Source: Sphingomonas sp. BK580 (lineage in GTDB: Bacteria; Pseudomonadota; Alphaproteobacteria; Sphingomonadales; Sphingomonadaceae). From it: a stretch of DNA of 64,000 nt. Positions 40,761-49,042 of this stretch are shown piece by piece; within the stretch, counting starts at the first letter, position 1, and each line of letters opens with the position of its first letter. The translations under genes and the position numbers were made by a program. The notes under the pieces were generated by a model. It was given only the letters and a program-made list of their open reading frames with translations. It did not search any database and was not told where the DNA came from. The stretch is from positions 1-64,000 of the forward strand of contig NZ_JACIAY010000003.1 of the NCBI RefSeq assembly GCF_014194975.1, in the 5' to 3' direction.

Positions 40761-42268
40761 GCCGGGTAGATCGGCACGAGCAACGTCTCGCTCAACGCCG
40801 CCTCGCCGCGCTTGAGGTACAGTCGTACGTCGACCGGGCCGGCGGAGCCGCCCGCCGCCGCGGGGCGGATGTCGGCGGTGACACGCCAGCGGTTGCGCTG
40901 GCCGACGACGGGGTAGACCGCGCTGCTCAGCAGCGTCCCGCGGGTGACGCCGATCTCGGCGGTGACCTTGCTGTCGCGGTCGAGACCGGCGAGCGACTCG
41001 CCGACGAAGTCGACCACCAGCTTGCTCGCCCCCGCCAGCGCCGGCAGCCCCGGCCGACCGGCGGCGCCGACCCACACGTCGGTGGCGTGCGCGGCGCGGT
41101 CGAGGCTCGGATCGTCCGAGGTCCAGGTCAGGCGATAGTCGAACTGGAGCCGCTGGCCCGCGCGCACCGGCGCTGCCGGAGTCCAGAAGGCGACGACATT
41201 GTCGACCGTCTCGCTGTCGGTCGGGAAGGCGTAGAGCATCACGCGTCCCTGCCCCCACGAGCCGCGCGGCTCGACCCACAGGTTGGGGCGCTTGTCGTAG
41301 AAGGCGCCGTCGTCCTGATAATGGTCGAAGGTGCGGTCACGCTGGAGCAGGCCGAAGCCGCGCACGTCGTCGGCGGCGAAGCTGTCGGTGGCGGGCTGCG
41401 GCGGGTTGCGCAGCGGCCGCCACACGCGCTCGCCCTCGCGGCTGATCAGCGCGAGCCCGTCCGAGTCATGGATCTCGGGACGCCAGTCGGTCGCGCCGCG
41501 GCGGGTGCGGTCGTCGTACCAGAACATGCTCGTCACCGGCGCGACGCCGAGCCGCTCGACCGCGCGGCGCAGGAACAGCACCGACGAGACGTCCTGCACC
41601 ACCGCCTTCGGATGTTGACTGACGAAGCGATAGGCGCCGGTGAGGCTCTCGCCGTCCATCAGCGCGTAGATCGTGTAGCTCTGGTCGCCTTCGCGCTCGA
41701 TCCAGAATTCGGTGAAGTTGGGGAATTGTTCGCGCGCCAACCCGGTGTCCACCGCGATGCCGCGCGCCGACAGACCGTACTGGTCCTGCGACCCGGCGCT
41801 GCGGAAGTAGGACGCGCCGAGGAAGGCGAGCCAGTCGCTCTCGCGCCCCGTCTCCATCGCGCGGAACCCGGCGAAGCCCGGCGGGGGCGAGACCTTGCCG
41901 CCCTCGAACAGCTCGGGCGAGAAGACGATCGGGCGCACGCGGCCGTTCTCGACGAGGTTGATCGCCACCGGGGTGACGGCCCCATTGCCGAGCGGGAACA
42001 GCCGGATGCCACCCGCGACGGTGCGAGCGGGCTTGAACCGGATGGTACCGACGTCGTCGAAGTCGAGCGCCTTCGCGGCGGCGCTCTCGCGCGGCGGCTG
42101 GTAGCGGCGCTTCGCCAGCGCGGCGGCGCGCTGCTGCAGGATCGCCCAGGAGAAGGGGGTCTCCCCCCCTCCGCCTTGGCTGAGGCCGGGCACGGCCCAG
42201 GTGAGGCTGGAGACCAGCGAAGCGCCGCCGGCCGTGCTGATCAGGTCGCGTCGGGAGAGGTTTCGCAT
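40757..42268 (-). CDS. opgG: Glucan biosynthesis protein G (periplasmic)
   Basis: A 503-residue periplasmic protein required to branch or release osmoregulated periplasmic glucans. A Tat signal (LSRRDLISTAGGASLVSSLTWA) replaces the Sec signal of E. coli OpgG. The MdoG domain has FRSAGSQDQYGLSARGIAVDTG, FPNFTEFWIER, MFWYDDRTRRGATDWRPEIHDSDGL and a C-terminal Ig-like domain. I chose ATG 42268 at the Tat motif over an in-frame start 12 codons upstream. It is the first gene of an opgGH operon. Confidence 0.94.
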   Translation of the reverse strand: MRNLSRRDLISTAGGASLVSSLTWAVPGLSQGGGGETPFSWAILQQRAAALAKRRYQPPRESAAAKALDFDDVGTIRFKPARTVAGGIRLFPLGNGAVTPVAINLVENGRVRPIVFSPELFEGGKVSPPPGFAGFRAMETGRESDWLAFLGASYFRSAGSQDQYGLSARGIAVDTGLAREQFPNFTEFWIEREGDQSYTIYALMDGESLTGAYRFVSQHPKAVVQDVSSVLFLRRAVERLGVAPVTSMFWYDDRTRRGATDWRPEIHDSDGLALISREGERVWRPLRNPPQPATDSFAADDVRGFGLLQRDRTFDHYQDDGAFYDKRPNLWVEPRGSWGQGRVMLYAFPTDSETVDNVVAFWTPAAPVRAGQRLQFDYRLTWTSDDPSLDRAAHATDVWVGAAGRPGLPALAGASKLVVDFVGESLAGLDRDSKVTAEIGVTRGTLLSSAVYPVVGQRNRWRVTADIRPAAAGGSAGPVDVRLYLKRGEAALSETLLVPIYPA

Positions 42269-42371
42269 GCGTAGCGAAACAGGCGACGTCCGGCTTTGTT
42301 GCAACGCCGCAGCGATGTGACGACCCGGTAAGGTGACGAGCGGAGTGCCCGGTCGCGGTGCTGGCGACGGT

Positions 42372-42460
42372 GGGAGCCGGAACGACCCGCGGCGAAATCG
42401 TTGTGGCTGCTTCCGTCAGGACCTGACCAGGTTGGCGACGACCACGTCCGCCCGACTCCC
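42372..42460 (-). ncRNA. ffs: Signal recognition particle RNA (small bacterial type)
   Basis: The complement contains the SRP RNA hallmark ACCTGGTCAGGTCCTGACGG followed by AAGCAGCCACAACG, that is, the domain-IV apical loop and the asymmetric loop that binds Ffh. The ends GGGAGTCGG and CCGGCTCCC form a 9-bp closing stem with one G-T pair. That gives an RNA of about 90 nt, the usual alphaproteobacterial size. The true 5' and 3' ends may be a few bases further out. Confidence 0.92.
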
Positions 42461-42502
42461 GCGCGCCATATGGCGGAGCCGGGCGGCGCGATCAAGCCCG
42501 CG

Positions 42503-42820
42503 TCAGCCGCGGACGCGGAAACACCGCTTCACCGGGCCGTAGCGCCCGTCCTGCCAGCGACAGACGGTGCGGCCCCGATCCCAGCCGCGGTCGCGGCCAT
42601 AGCCGTTCCAGCCGTACCGCCGGCCGTCACCGCGCCAGTGGCGGTCGTCGCGCCAGCGGCGCTCGCGGTCCCAGCGGCGATGGTCGCCGCGGTCCCAGCC
42701 GCGATGCCGGCCGTTGTCGTGCCAGCCGCGGTCGTCGTCGCGCCAGCGCTGCGCCTCCGCGGCCGGCACCAGCGAGGTCGCCGCGAGTACGCCGGCGAGG
42801 CCCATCATCATCCATCTCAT
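42503..42820 (-). CDS. Small secreted Arg/Trp/Asp-rich protein, 105 aa
   Basis: A signal peptide (MMMGLAGVLAATSLVPAAEA) is followed by a low-complexity, highly charged region full of RW, DR and GRR units. It ends in a short C-terminal block with two cysteines (VCRWQDGRYGPVKRCFRV) that could form a disulfide. I chose ATG 42820 because AGGAGT sits seven bases upstream. Composition resembles the RcnB-like protein at 29 kb but the RcnB block is missing. Function unknown. Confidence 0.75.
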   Translation of the reverse strand: MRWMMMGLAGVLAATSLVPAAEAQRWRDDDRGWHDNGRHRGWDRGDHRRWDRERRWRDDRHWRGDGRRYGWNGYGRDRGWDRGRTVCRWQDGRYGPVKRCFRVRG

Positions 42821-42875
42821 GTGCAACACTCCTCACATGTCCCTGTGCGAGGACCATCGCGGAGTGGCGCTGCAC

Positions 42876-43187
42876 TCATGCTGAACTTGTTGGTAATCGA
42901 ACCGAAAGCTTGTCCAGCGCGGGGGTGAGCACGATCTGGCAGGCCAGCCGGCTGGTACGCCGCGCGTCGGGCGCGAGGTCGAGCATGTCCTCCTCCTCCT
43001 CGCTTGCCGGCGGCAGGCGCCCGAAGTCGTCCGCGGCGACGATGACGTGGCACGTCGCACAGGCCAGCTCGCCGTTGCAGGTCCCCTCCAGCGGCTGACC
43101 GTCACGCCGCGCGACGTCGAGCAGCCGCTCGCCCGGCCTCGCCTCGACCTCGCGCACCGCGGCACCGTCGGTGAAGCATATCCTCAT
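42876..43187 (-). CDS. 2Fe-2S ferredoxin (ISC/adrenodoxin type)
   Basis: A 103-residue ferredoxin with the four cluster cysteines in CNGELACATCHVI and the downstream RLACQIVL. The layout C-x5-C-x2-C-x(about 37)-C is that of adrenodoxin/ISC Fdx. The ATG overlaps the stop of the upstream cysteine desulfurase by four bases. Together with two cysteine desulfurases this suggests a role in sulfur transfer or Fe-S assembly. Confidence 0.92.
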   Translation of the reverse strand: MRICFTDGAAVREVEARPGERLLDVARRDGQPLEGTCNGELACATCHVIVAADDFGRLPPASEEEEDMLDLAPDARRTSRLACQIVLTPALDKLSVRLPTSSA

Positions 43188-44260
43188 GCCGCGATCCTCT
43201 GCGCGCGCGCGGCGGCGTCGAGGCGGTCGAGCGCCGCGGCGAGCTCGTCCTCGCGCGTGTAGCGGCCGAAGCCGAGCCGGATCGAGCTCCGCGCCTCGAC
43301 CTCGCCCAGCCCGAGCGCGCGCAGCACGTGGCTGCTCCGCCCCGAGCCGCTGGCGCAGGCGGAGCCCGCGGAGAAGGCCACGTCGCGCACGTCGCTCATC
43401 AGCCGCGCCACGTCGACCCCGTCGCGTCGCACGCTGAGATTGCCGCGGTAGCGCGCCTCGGTGGTGCCGTTGACCGTCCAGCCGGGCAGCCGCTCGCGCG
43501 CCACCTGCCACAGACGCTCGACGTGCGCGGCATCGGCCTCGCGCCGCTCGGCCAGCAGCAGCGCCGCCGCGCCGAAACCGGAGCACAGCGCCGGCGAGAG
43601 CGTGCCCGAGCGACCGCCCTCCTGGTCGCCGCCGTGGAGCAGCGGCGCGAGCGTCACGCCGTCGCGGATCCACAGCGCGCCGATGCCCTTAGGTCCGTAG
43701 ACCTTGTGCGCCGACACCGCGACCAGGTCGGCGTCGGCGGGGATCGGCACGCGGCCATAACCCTGTACCGCGTCGCACAGCAGCAGCGCGCCCGCACGCT
43801 TCGCCATCGCCGCCAGCGCGTCGAGCGGCTGGATCACGCCGATCTCGTTGTTGACCAGCATCGCCGCGACCAGCGCCACGCCCGGCACGATCGCGCGCTC
43901 GGCGGCGGCGAGATCGACCAGGCCGTCGGCGCCGACCGGCAGCACGACCGAGTCGCCGCGCGCCGCGACGCTGTCGCGCACCGCGGCATGCTCGGTGGCG
44001 ATCGTCACCACCCGGCCCGCCGGCGCGCCCTTGGTCGCCCAGTTGAGCGCCTCGGTCGCACCCCCGGTGAAGGCGACCCGCCCACCCCTGGGCAGCAGCG
44101 CCGCGACGCGGTCGCGCGCGAGCTCCACCGCCGCGCGCGCGGTGCGGCCGGGACGGTGCGGCGAGTGCGGGTTGGCATGCTGGTCGCGCAGCCACGGCAG
44201 CATCGCGTCCAGCGCCTCGGGCGCGAGCGGCGCGGTCGCCTGATAGTCGAGATAGGTCAT
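43184..44260 (-). CDS. Cysteine desulfurase, second of a tandem pair
   Basis: A 358-residue class-V aminotransferase-fold enzyme (IscS/NifS group) releasing sulfur from cysteine as an enzyme persulfide. The PLP lysine is in VSAHKVYGPKGIG and the catalytic loop cysteine in FSAGSACASGS. Start YLDYQATAPL and the ALNWATKG segment fit the family. Overlaps of ATGA on both sides couple it to the other desulfurase and to the ferredoxin. Confidence 0.93.
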   Translation of the reverse strand: MTYLDYQATAPLAPEALDAMLPWLRDQHANPHSPHRPGRTARAAVELARDRVAALLPRGGRVAFTGGATEALNWATKGAPAGRVVTIATEHAAVRDSVAARGDSVVLPVGADGLVDLAAAERAIVPGVALVAAMLVNNEIGVIQPLDALAAMAKRAGALLLCDAVQGYGRVPIPADADLVAVSAHKVYGPKGIGALWIRDGVTLAPLLHGGDQEGGRSGTLSPALCSGFGAAALLLAERREADAAHVERLWQVARERLPGWTVNGTTEARYRGNLSVRRDGVDVARLMSDVRDVAFSAGSACASGSGRSSHVLRALGLGEVEARSSIRLGFGRYTREDELAAALDRLDAAARAQRIAA

Positions 44261-45342
44261 GCCGCGAACCGCCGCGTCCGCGCGACCGCGCGCCAGGCGG
44301 CGGCGAAACGCTCCACCTCCGCCACCGAGGTGGTGCGCCCGAAGCTCACGCGCACCACCTCGCGCGCGGCCTCCTCGCCCCAGCCCATCGCGCGCAGCAC
44401 GTGGCTTGGCTTGAGGCTGCCGCTCGCGCAGGCGCTGCCCGCCGATACCGCGATGCGGTCGAGATCGAAGCGGATCAGCTGCGCCGCCGCGGCGATCCCA
44501 GGCATGCGATAGGAGCCGATCGCGGGGTGGCGCTCGGCGCCCGCGCCGACCACCTCGCCGCCCGAGCGGCGGATCAGGTCGTCGAGGTGCGCGCGCAGCG
44601 CGGCGTGATCGGGCTCGGGCTCGGCGAGCGCGGCGGCGTAGCCGAGCGCGCCGGGCAGGTTCTCGGTGCCGGGACGATAGCCGCGCTCCTGCCCGCCGCT
44701 GGGGTGCAGCACGGCGAGGTCGCGCACCAGCAGCGCGCCGACGCCCGGCGGGCCGCCGCGTTTGTGCGCCGACAGCGCGACCATGTCGGCGTGCGCGGCG
44801 AGCTCGTCGCAGGCGGGCATCTGCGCCGCGTCGACCAGAAGGATGCCACCCCGCGCATGGACCGCCGCCGCGATCGCGGCGATCGGCTGGCGCACCCCGG
44901 TCTCGCTGTTGCACCATTGCACCGCGACCACCGCGCCGGCGACGTCGCCGATCCGCGCCGGATCGACGCGGCCGAGCGGGTCGACCGGCAGCACCTCGGC
45001 CGCCCCGGCGGCGCGCAGTGCCGCGTCATGCTCCACCGCGCTGACCACGCGCCGCCCCGCCACGCTGCGGCCCAGCGCGATCGCGAGCGACTCGCTGGCG
45101 CCGCTGGTGAGCAAGGTCTCGTGTCGCCACCCATAGGCCGCGGCCACCTGCGCGCGCGCGCGCTCCAGCGCGGCGCGGGAGGCGCGGCCGGCGGCGTGCG
45201 GCGACGACGGGTTGGCCCAGTGCGTCAGCCCCTCCGACACCGCCGCGCGCGCACGCGCGGTCGGCGGCGTGGTCGCGGCGTGATCGAGATAGACCGGCGT
45301 ATCCGGTCGGGTCGCATCGTCGGGGGACAGGGGTTCGGTCAA
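44257..45342 (-). CDS. Cysteine desulfurase, first of a tandem pair
   Basis: A 361-residue cysteine desulfurase with the PLP lysine in LSAHKRGGPPGVG and the catalytic cysteine in VSAGSACASGS. It shares the general layout of its downstream neighbour but is clearly divergent: HKRGG versus HKVYG, and a gapped alignment. The two are an old duplication or two functional classes, not a recent copy. It is divergent from the alpha/beta hydrolase gene. Confidence 0.92.
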   Translation of the reverse strand: MTEPLSPDDATRPDTPVYLDHAATTPPTARARAAVSEGLTHWANPSSPHAAGRASRAALERARAQVAAAYGWRHETLLTSGASESLAIALGRSVAGRRVVSAVEHDAALRAAGAAEVLPVDPLGRVDPARIGDVAGAVVAVQWCNSETGVRQPIAAIAAAVHARGGILLVDAAQMPACDELAAHADMVALSAHKRGGPPGVGALLVRDLAVLHPSGGQERGYRPGTENLPGALGYAAALAEPEPDHAALRAHLDDLIRRSGGEVVGAGAERHPAIGSYRMPGIAAAAQLIRFDLDRIAVSAGSACASGSLKPSHVLRAMGWGEEAAREVVRVSFGRTTSVAEVERFAAAWRAVARTRRFAA

Positions 45343-45423
45343 CCAATCGTTCCATTATCGGGCGCGCGGCCTATATAGCGCGCTTCTCGCCGGGCCCAAC
45401 GCCCCGCCTCCAGACGAGTCACC

Positions 45424-46080
45424 ATGCCCGAAGTCATCTTTCCCGGACCCGAAGGCCGCATCGAGGGCCGCTTCGCCCCTGCGCCGCGCCCGCGCGCGCC
45501 CGTCGCGATGATCCTCCACCCGCATCCCAACGCGGGCGGCACGATGAACAACCGCATCGTGCAGGAGCTCTACAAGACGTTCCAGCGCCGCGGCTTCGCC
45601 ACGTTGCGCTTCAATTTCCGCGGGGTCGGGAAGAGCCAGGGCGTGTTCGACAACGGCGTCGGCGAACTGTCCGACGCCGCCGCGGCGCTCGACTGGGTGC
45701 AGAGCTTCCATCCCGAGGCGCAGACCACCTGGGTGGCCGGCTTCGGCTTCGGCGCCTGGATCGGCATGCAGCTGCTGATGCGGCGCCCGGAGATCCGCGG
45801 CTTCATCTCGATCGCGCCGCCCGCGAACATGTTCGACTTCAGCTTCCTGGCCCCCTGCCCCTCGTCGGGGATCATCATCCAGGGCGCGGAGGACGAGGTG
45901 GTCACCCCGCTCGCCTCGCAGAAGCTGGTCGACAAGCTGCGGACGCAGAAGCACATCACGATCCACCACGACGTGATCCCGCGCGCCAACCACTTCTTCG
46001 AGCACGAGATGGACGACCTGATGAAGTCGGTCGACAACTACCTCGACATGCGGCTGGACCCGAACTCGCCGATCAAGTGA
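45424..46080 (+). CDS. Alpha/beta hydrolase (COG2945-like) with altered nucleophile elbow
   Basis: A 218-residue alpha/beta-hydrolase-fold protein. The start ILHPHPNAGGTMNNRIVQ, the FNFRGVGKSQGVFD segment and the C-terminal ANHFFEHE histidine match COG2945-type hydrolases. The expected nucleophile elbow GxSxG reads GFGFG (codons GGC TTC GGC TTC GGC), so the usual serine is glycine. It may be catalytically dead or use another residue. No partner gene is obvious. Confidence 0.85.
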   Translation: MPEVIFPGPEGRIEGRFAPAPRPRAPVAMILHPHPNAGGTMNNRIVQELYKTFQRRGFATLRFNFRGVGKSQGVFDNGVGELSDAAAALDWVQSFHPEAQTTWVAGFGFGAWIGMQLLMRRPEIRGFISIAPPANMFDFSFLAPCPSSGIIIQGAEDEVVTPLASQKLVDKLRTQKHITIHHDVIPRANHFFEHEMDDLMKSVDNYLDMRLDPNSPIK

Positions 46081-46383
46081 CCCGCGAGCGGGCCTCCTGA
46101 ATCCTCCGCGCGCAGCGGGGAGGGGCCATGCGCAGCATGGTAGAGGGAGGCTTCAACAGGCATTGCGCTATGAGGCGAGCCCCCTCCACCACTCGCCTTC
46201 GGCGAGCGGTCCCCCTCCCCGCTCCGGGGAGGATTTCTGCCAGAGCCGAGCGCTGTCCTACATAACGGTCGCCGCTGTACGCGTCGCGGATGCGCCCGGC
46301 CCTCGCCTCACTCCAGCGTCGACTCAACATCGGTCCCGCGCTCCAACGCGCAGCGCCTCAACATTCGCGCCGCGCCGCCGCGC
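46081..46383. repeat. Intergenic repeat region with imperfect inverted repeat
   Basis: This 303-base gap has no gene. From about 46101 to 46236 it contains an imperfect inverted repeat. The left arm is CCGCGCGCAGCGGGGAGGGG...GTAGAGGG; the right arm has CCCCCTCCACCACTCG and CCCCCTCCCCGCTCCGGGG. A GGGGAGGATTT...GCTGTCCTAC string at 46226-46261 recurs after nadE. CTCAACAT strings near 46322 and 46350 also echo the 34.6 kb gap. This looks like a dispersed palindromic repeat family. Confidence 0.65.
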
Positions 46384-46563
46384 TCACGCCACCCAGATCA
46401 ACACGTTGCCGACCAGCACCGCGGCCATCACCAGCATCAGCATCCCCTTGGTGCGGTCGCGCCGGGTCGCGATCAGATAGCCCCCGCCGATCAGGCAGGC
46501 GAGCGCGCCCAGCATCGCCAAGGCCGGCGCCGCCGCGGCGATACTGCCGAACGCCGGCGTCAT
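46384..46563 (-). CDS. Small membrane protein, 59 aa
   Basis: A 59-residue protein with two hydrophobic helices (about residues 10-30 and 40-58) joined by a basic loop ATRRDRTKG. Its ATG overlaps the stop of the threonine-dehydratase-like gene by four bases, so translation is coupled. Function unknown; similar small two-helix proteins are easily missed in annotation. Confidence 0.65.
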   Translation of the reverse strand: MTPAFGSIAAAAPALAMLGALACLIGGGYLIATRRDRTKGMLMLVMAAVLVGNVLIWVA

Positions 46564-47582
46564 ACCGGCTCGACGGACTCGTTCGTCGCCGCATGCTCGA
46601 CCGGCTCGCCGGCGAGCACCGCGGCATAGGCGGCGGCGTCGACGTTGCCGCCCGAGAGGATCGCCAGCGTTCCCGGCGCGGCGGCGACCTGCCCCGTCAG
46701 CAGCGCCGCCAGCGCGACCGCGCCGCCCGGCTCGATCACCAGCCGCAACTGCGCCGCCGCCCAGCGCTGCGCGTCGCGTATCGCGCGCTCGCTCACCGCC
46801 ACGCCGGTCGCGTCGCGGCGCGACAACACGTCGAAGGTCAGCGGCGAGACTTCTCGGGTCTGGAGCGAGTCGCACGCGGTCGGCGGCGGGTTGGCGCCCA
46901 CCGGTTCGATCCAGCTCGCCTCCAGGCTGCGGCGCATGTCGTCCCAGCCCTCGGGCTCGACCACGGTGATCGCCGCCTCGGGCAGCGCCAGCGCGATCCC
47001 CGCCGCCAGCCCGCCCCCGCCGCACGGCACCACGACGCGGCGCGGCGCGGGCAGGCCGAGCGACTCGATCTGCCGCGCCGCCTCGATCCCGGCGCTGCCC
47101 TGCCCCTCGATCACCCAGGGATCGTCGAAGCTCGGCACCAGCGTAGCACCGCGCGCCTCGGCGAGCCGCGCCGCGATCGCCTCGCGGCTCTGCGTCGCGC
47201 GGTCATAGTCGACCACCTCGGCGCCGAGCGCGAGCGTCGACTCGCGCTTCGCCCGCGGCGCGTCGGCGGGCATCACGATCGTCGCGGCGATGCCGAGCCG
47301 GCGCGCCGCCCAGGCGATCCCCTGCGCGTGATTGCCCGAGGAGAACGCCACGACGCCCCTACGCCTCGCTTCGTCGTCCAGGGCGGTCAGCCGATGCCAC
47401 GCACCGCGCACCTTGAAGGCGCCGATCGGCTGCAACGACTCGGCCTTGAGGGCCACATCTACGCCGTTGATTTCGCGAACGAAAATTGGAGTCGGCGGGA
47501 GGATCGCGGCGACCTTGGCGGCGGCGTCGCGCACCCCCGCTCGCGTCGGTTGTCGCAGAACAGTCACATTTGAACCTTTCAT
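46560..47582 (-). CDS. Threonine/serine dehydratase-like PLP enzyme
   Basis: A fold-type-II PLP enzyme of about 340 residues. The Schiff-base lysine is in QPIGAFKVRGAW, the asparagine loop is SSGNHAQG, the phosphate-binding loop is GGGGLAAG and the C-terminal block is ILSGGNVD. It deaminates threonine or serine to the 2-oxoacid, or racemises serine; these cannot be separated by eye. No ACT regulatory domain is present, so it is the short catabolic-type form. ATG 47582 is used; a GTG five codons in is an alternative. It is divergent from the ornithine decarboxylase gene. Confidence 0.85.
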   Translation of the reverse strand: MKGSNVTVLRQPTRAGVRDAAAKVAAILPPTPIFVREINGVDVALKAESLQPIGAFKVRGAWHRLTALDDEARRRGVVAFSSGNHAQGIAWAARRLGIAATIVMPADAPRAKRESTLALGAEVVDYDRATQSREAIAARLAEARGATLVPSFDDPWVIEGQGSAGIEAARQIESLGLPAPRRVVVPCGGGGLAAGIALALPEAAITVVEPEGWDDMRRSLEASWIEPVGANPPPTACDSLQTREVSPLTFDVLSRRDATGVAVSERAIRDAQRWAAAQLRLVIEPGGAVALAALLTGQVAAAPGTLAILSGGNVDAAAYAAVLAGEPVEHAATNESVEPV

Positions 47583-47641
47583 CCACCGAACCACTTTACA
47601 AGGCGGTCCGGCGATCCTAATTCGCGCCTCCGCTGCCCCAT

Positions 47642-47702
47642 GGGACTTCCAACCGCAAGGCAGCTTTTTGTCACCGTATGCCGCAAGGCAATTGGAGGTC
47701 CC
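47642..47702 (+). promoter_or_regulatory. Candidate SD-sequestering RNA leader of the ornithine decarboxylase gene
   Basis: GGGACTTCCAA (47642-47652) can pair over all 11 bases with TTGGAGGTCCC (47692-47702), with a single G-U. The right arm contains the GGAGG Shine-Dalgarno. Inside the helix are a GCAA-tetraloop hairpin TGCC-GCAA-GGCA (47679-47690), stacked directly against the closing helix, and a second CC-GCAA-GG motif (47653-47660) joined by a T-rich linker. This looks like a translation-controlling RNA element, possibly sensing polyamines; a known polyamine-gene leader motif in alphaproteobacteria is speF. I cannot assign it to a family. Confidence 0.55.
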
Positions 47703-47707
47703 TTGAA

Positions 47708-48940
47708 TTGCACCAGCATCATCGCGCGCTGGGGCTAGCGCCCCTCTCGACCGTTCCCGCCGATTCCGTCGCCGGGGCCCTCGACATCGCCGCCCGTCAC
47801 CCGGTTCAACCGGTGACGATCGTTCGTCCGCACGCCGCGGCACGGGCCGCCCGTTTCTTCACGGAGAAGTTTCCGGGCCGGACCATGTATGCGGTCAAGG
47901 CGAACCCGAGCCCGGAGCTGCTACGGACGCTGTATGACAACGGCGTGACGACCTACGACGTCGCCTCGATCGCCGAGGTGCGTCTGGTCGCCCGCACGCT
48001 GCCGCAGGCGACCTTGTGCTTCATGCACCCGGTGAAGGCCGAAGAGGCGATCGCCGAGGCGTATTTCACGCACGGCGTCCGCACCTTCTCGCTCGACAGC
48101 ATGGAAGAGCTGGCGAAGATCGTGCGCGCCACCCGCGGCGCCGCGGACCTCACGCTCTGCGTGCGGCTGCGCGTCTCGTCCGAGCATTCGAAGCTCAGCC
48201 TCGCGTCCAAGTTCGGCGTCGCGCCGGACGAAGCGCGCGAGCTGCTGCTGGCGACCCGCCAGGTGGCGGACGCGCTCGGCATCTGCTTCCACGTCGGTTC
48301 CCAGGCGATGACTCCGGAGGCGTACAGCAACGCGATGGAGCGCGTGCGCCAGGCGATCGTCGGCGCGGCGGTGACGGTCGACGTCATCGACGTCGGCGGC
48401 GGCTTCCCCTCGGCCTATCCGGGCATGACCCCGCCGCCGCTGGAGCGCTATTTCGAGACGATCCACCGCGCGTTCGAGAGCCTGCCGATCAGCTATTCGG
48501 CGGAGCTCTGGGCCGAGCCGGGCCGCGCGCTCTGCGCCGAGTACAGCTCGGTGGTGGTGCGCGTGGAGCGGCGTCGCGGCGAGGAGCTGTACATCAACGA
48601 CGGCGCCTACGGCGCGCTGTTCGACGCGGCGCACATCGGCTGGCGCTATCCGGTGGCGCTGCTGCGCGAGCCGGAGTCGACCGTCCGCGATCATCCGTTC
48701 AGCTTCTGGGGTCCGACCTGCGACGACCTCGACCATATGCCCGGCCCGTTCGCGCTGCCCGCGGACATCACGGTCGGCGACTATGTCGAGATCGGCATGC
48801 TGGGCGCTTATGGCTCGGCGATGCGCACCGCGTTCAACGGCTTCGGCTCGGACGAGACGGTGATCGCGACGGACGAGCCGATGGAGTCGCTCTACACCGT
48901 GGTGGAACCCGCGGTCGCGAGCAACGTCGTCAAGCTGTAA
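47708..48940 (+). CDS. Ornithine decarboxylase-type PLP decarboxylase (alanine-racemase fold)
   Basis: A roughly 410-residue group-IV decarboxylase (eukaryotic-ODC-like), producing putrescine from ornithine or cadaverine from lysine. The PLP lysine is in MYAVKANPSPELL, the phosphate-binding stretch VDVIDVGGGFPSAYPG, the EPGRALCAE segment and the catalytic cysteine WGPTCDDLD are present. I favour TTG 47708 (MHQHHRALG) because GGAGG lies nine bases upstream. The ATG at 47678 lacks an SD and falls inside a hairpin. The next gene is DHS-like, pointing to homospermidine synthesis. Confidence 0.9.
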   Translation: MHQHHRALGLAPLSTVPADSVAGALDIAARHPVQPVTIVRPHAAARAARFFTEKFPGRTMYAVKANPSPELLRTLYDNGVTTYDVASIAEVRLVARTLPQATLCFMHPVKAEEAIAEAYFTHGVRTFSLDSMEELAKIVRATRGAADLTLCVRLRVSSEHSKLSLASKFGVAPDEARELLLATRQVADALGICFHVGSQAMTPEAYSNAMERVRQAIVGAAVTVDVIDVGGGFPSAYPGMTPPPLERYFETIHRAFESLPISYSAELWAEPGRALCAEYSSVVVRVERRRGEELYINDGAYGALFDAAHIGWRYPVALLREPESTVRDHPFSFWGPTCDDLDHMPGPFALPADITVGDYVEIGMLGAYGSAMRTAFNGFGSDETVIATDEPMESLYTVVEPAVASNVVKL

Positions 48941-49042
48941 CCTTACGACTTCAAGGAATCGGCGGCGGCGCGCGATGGCGTGCCGCCGTCAGATGGGTTT
49001 CCGCGTCCCCGTGAACGACGTGTACCCCAGTGGGAGCACCCC

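Noticed and set aside
42379..42402. GGAAC-N15-CGTT resembling an EcfG promoter
   Set aside because: It lies within the SRP RNA sequence, on the opposite strand, and the spacer is one base short. It is explained by the RNA.
47678..47707. ATG 47678 as start of the ornithine decarboxylase
   Set aside because: It has no Shine-Dalgarno at suitable distance and overlaps the leader hairpin. TTG 47708 has GGAGG nine bases upstream.
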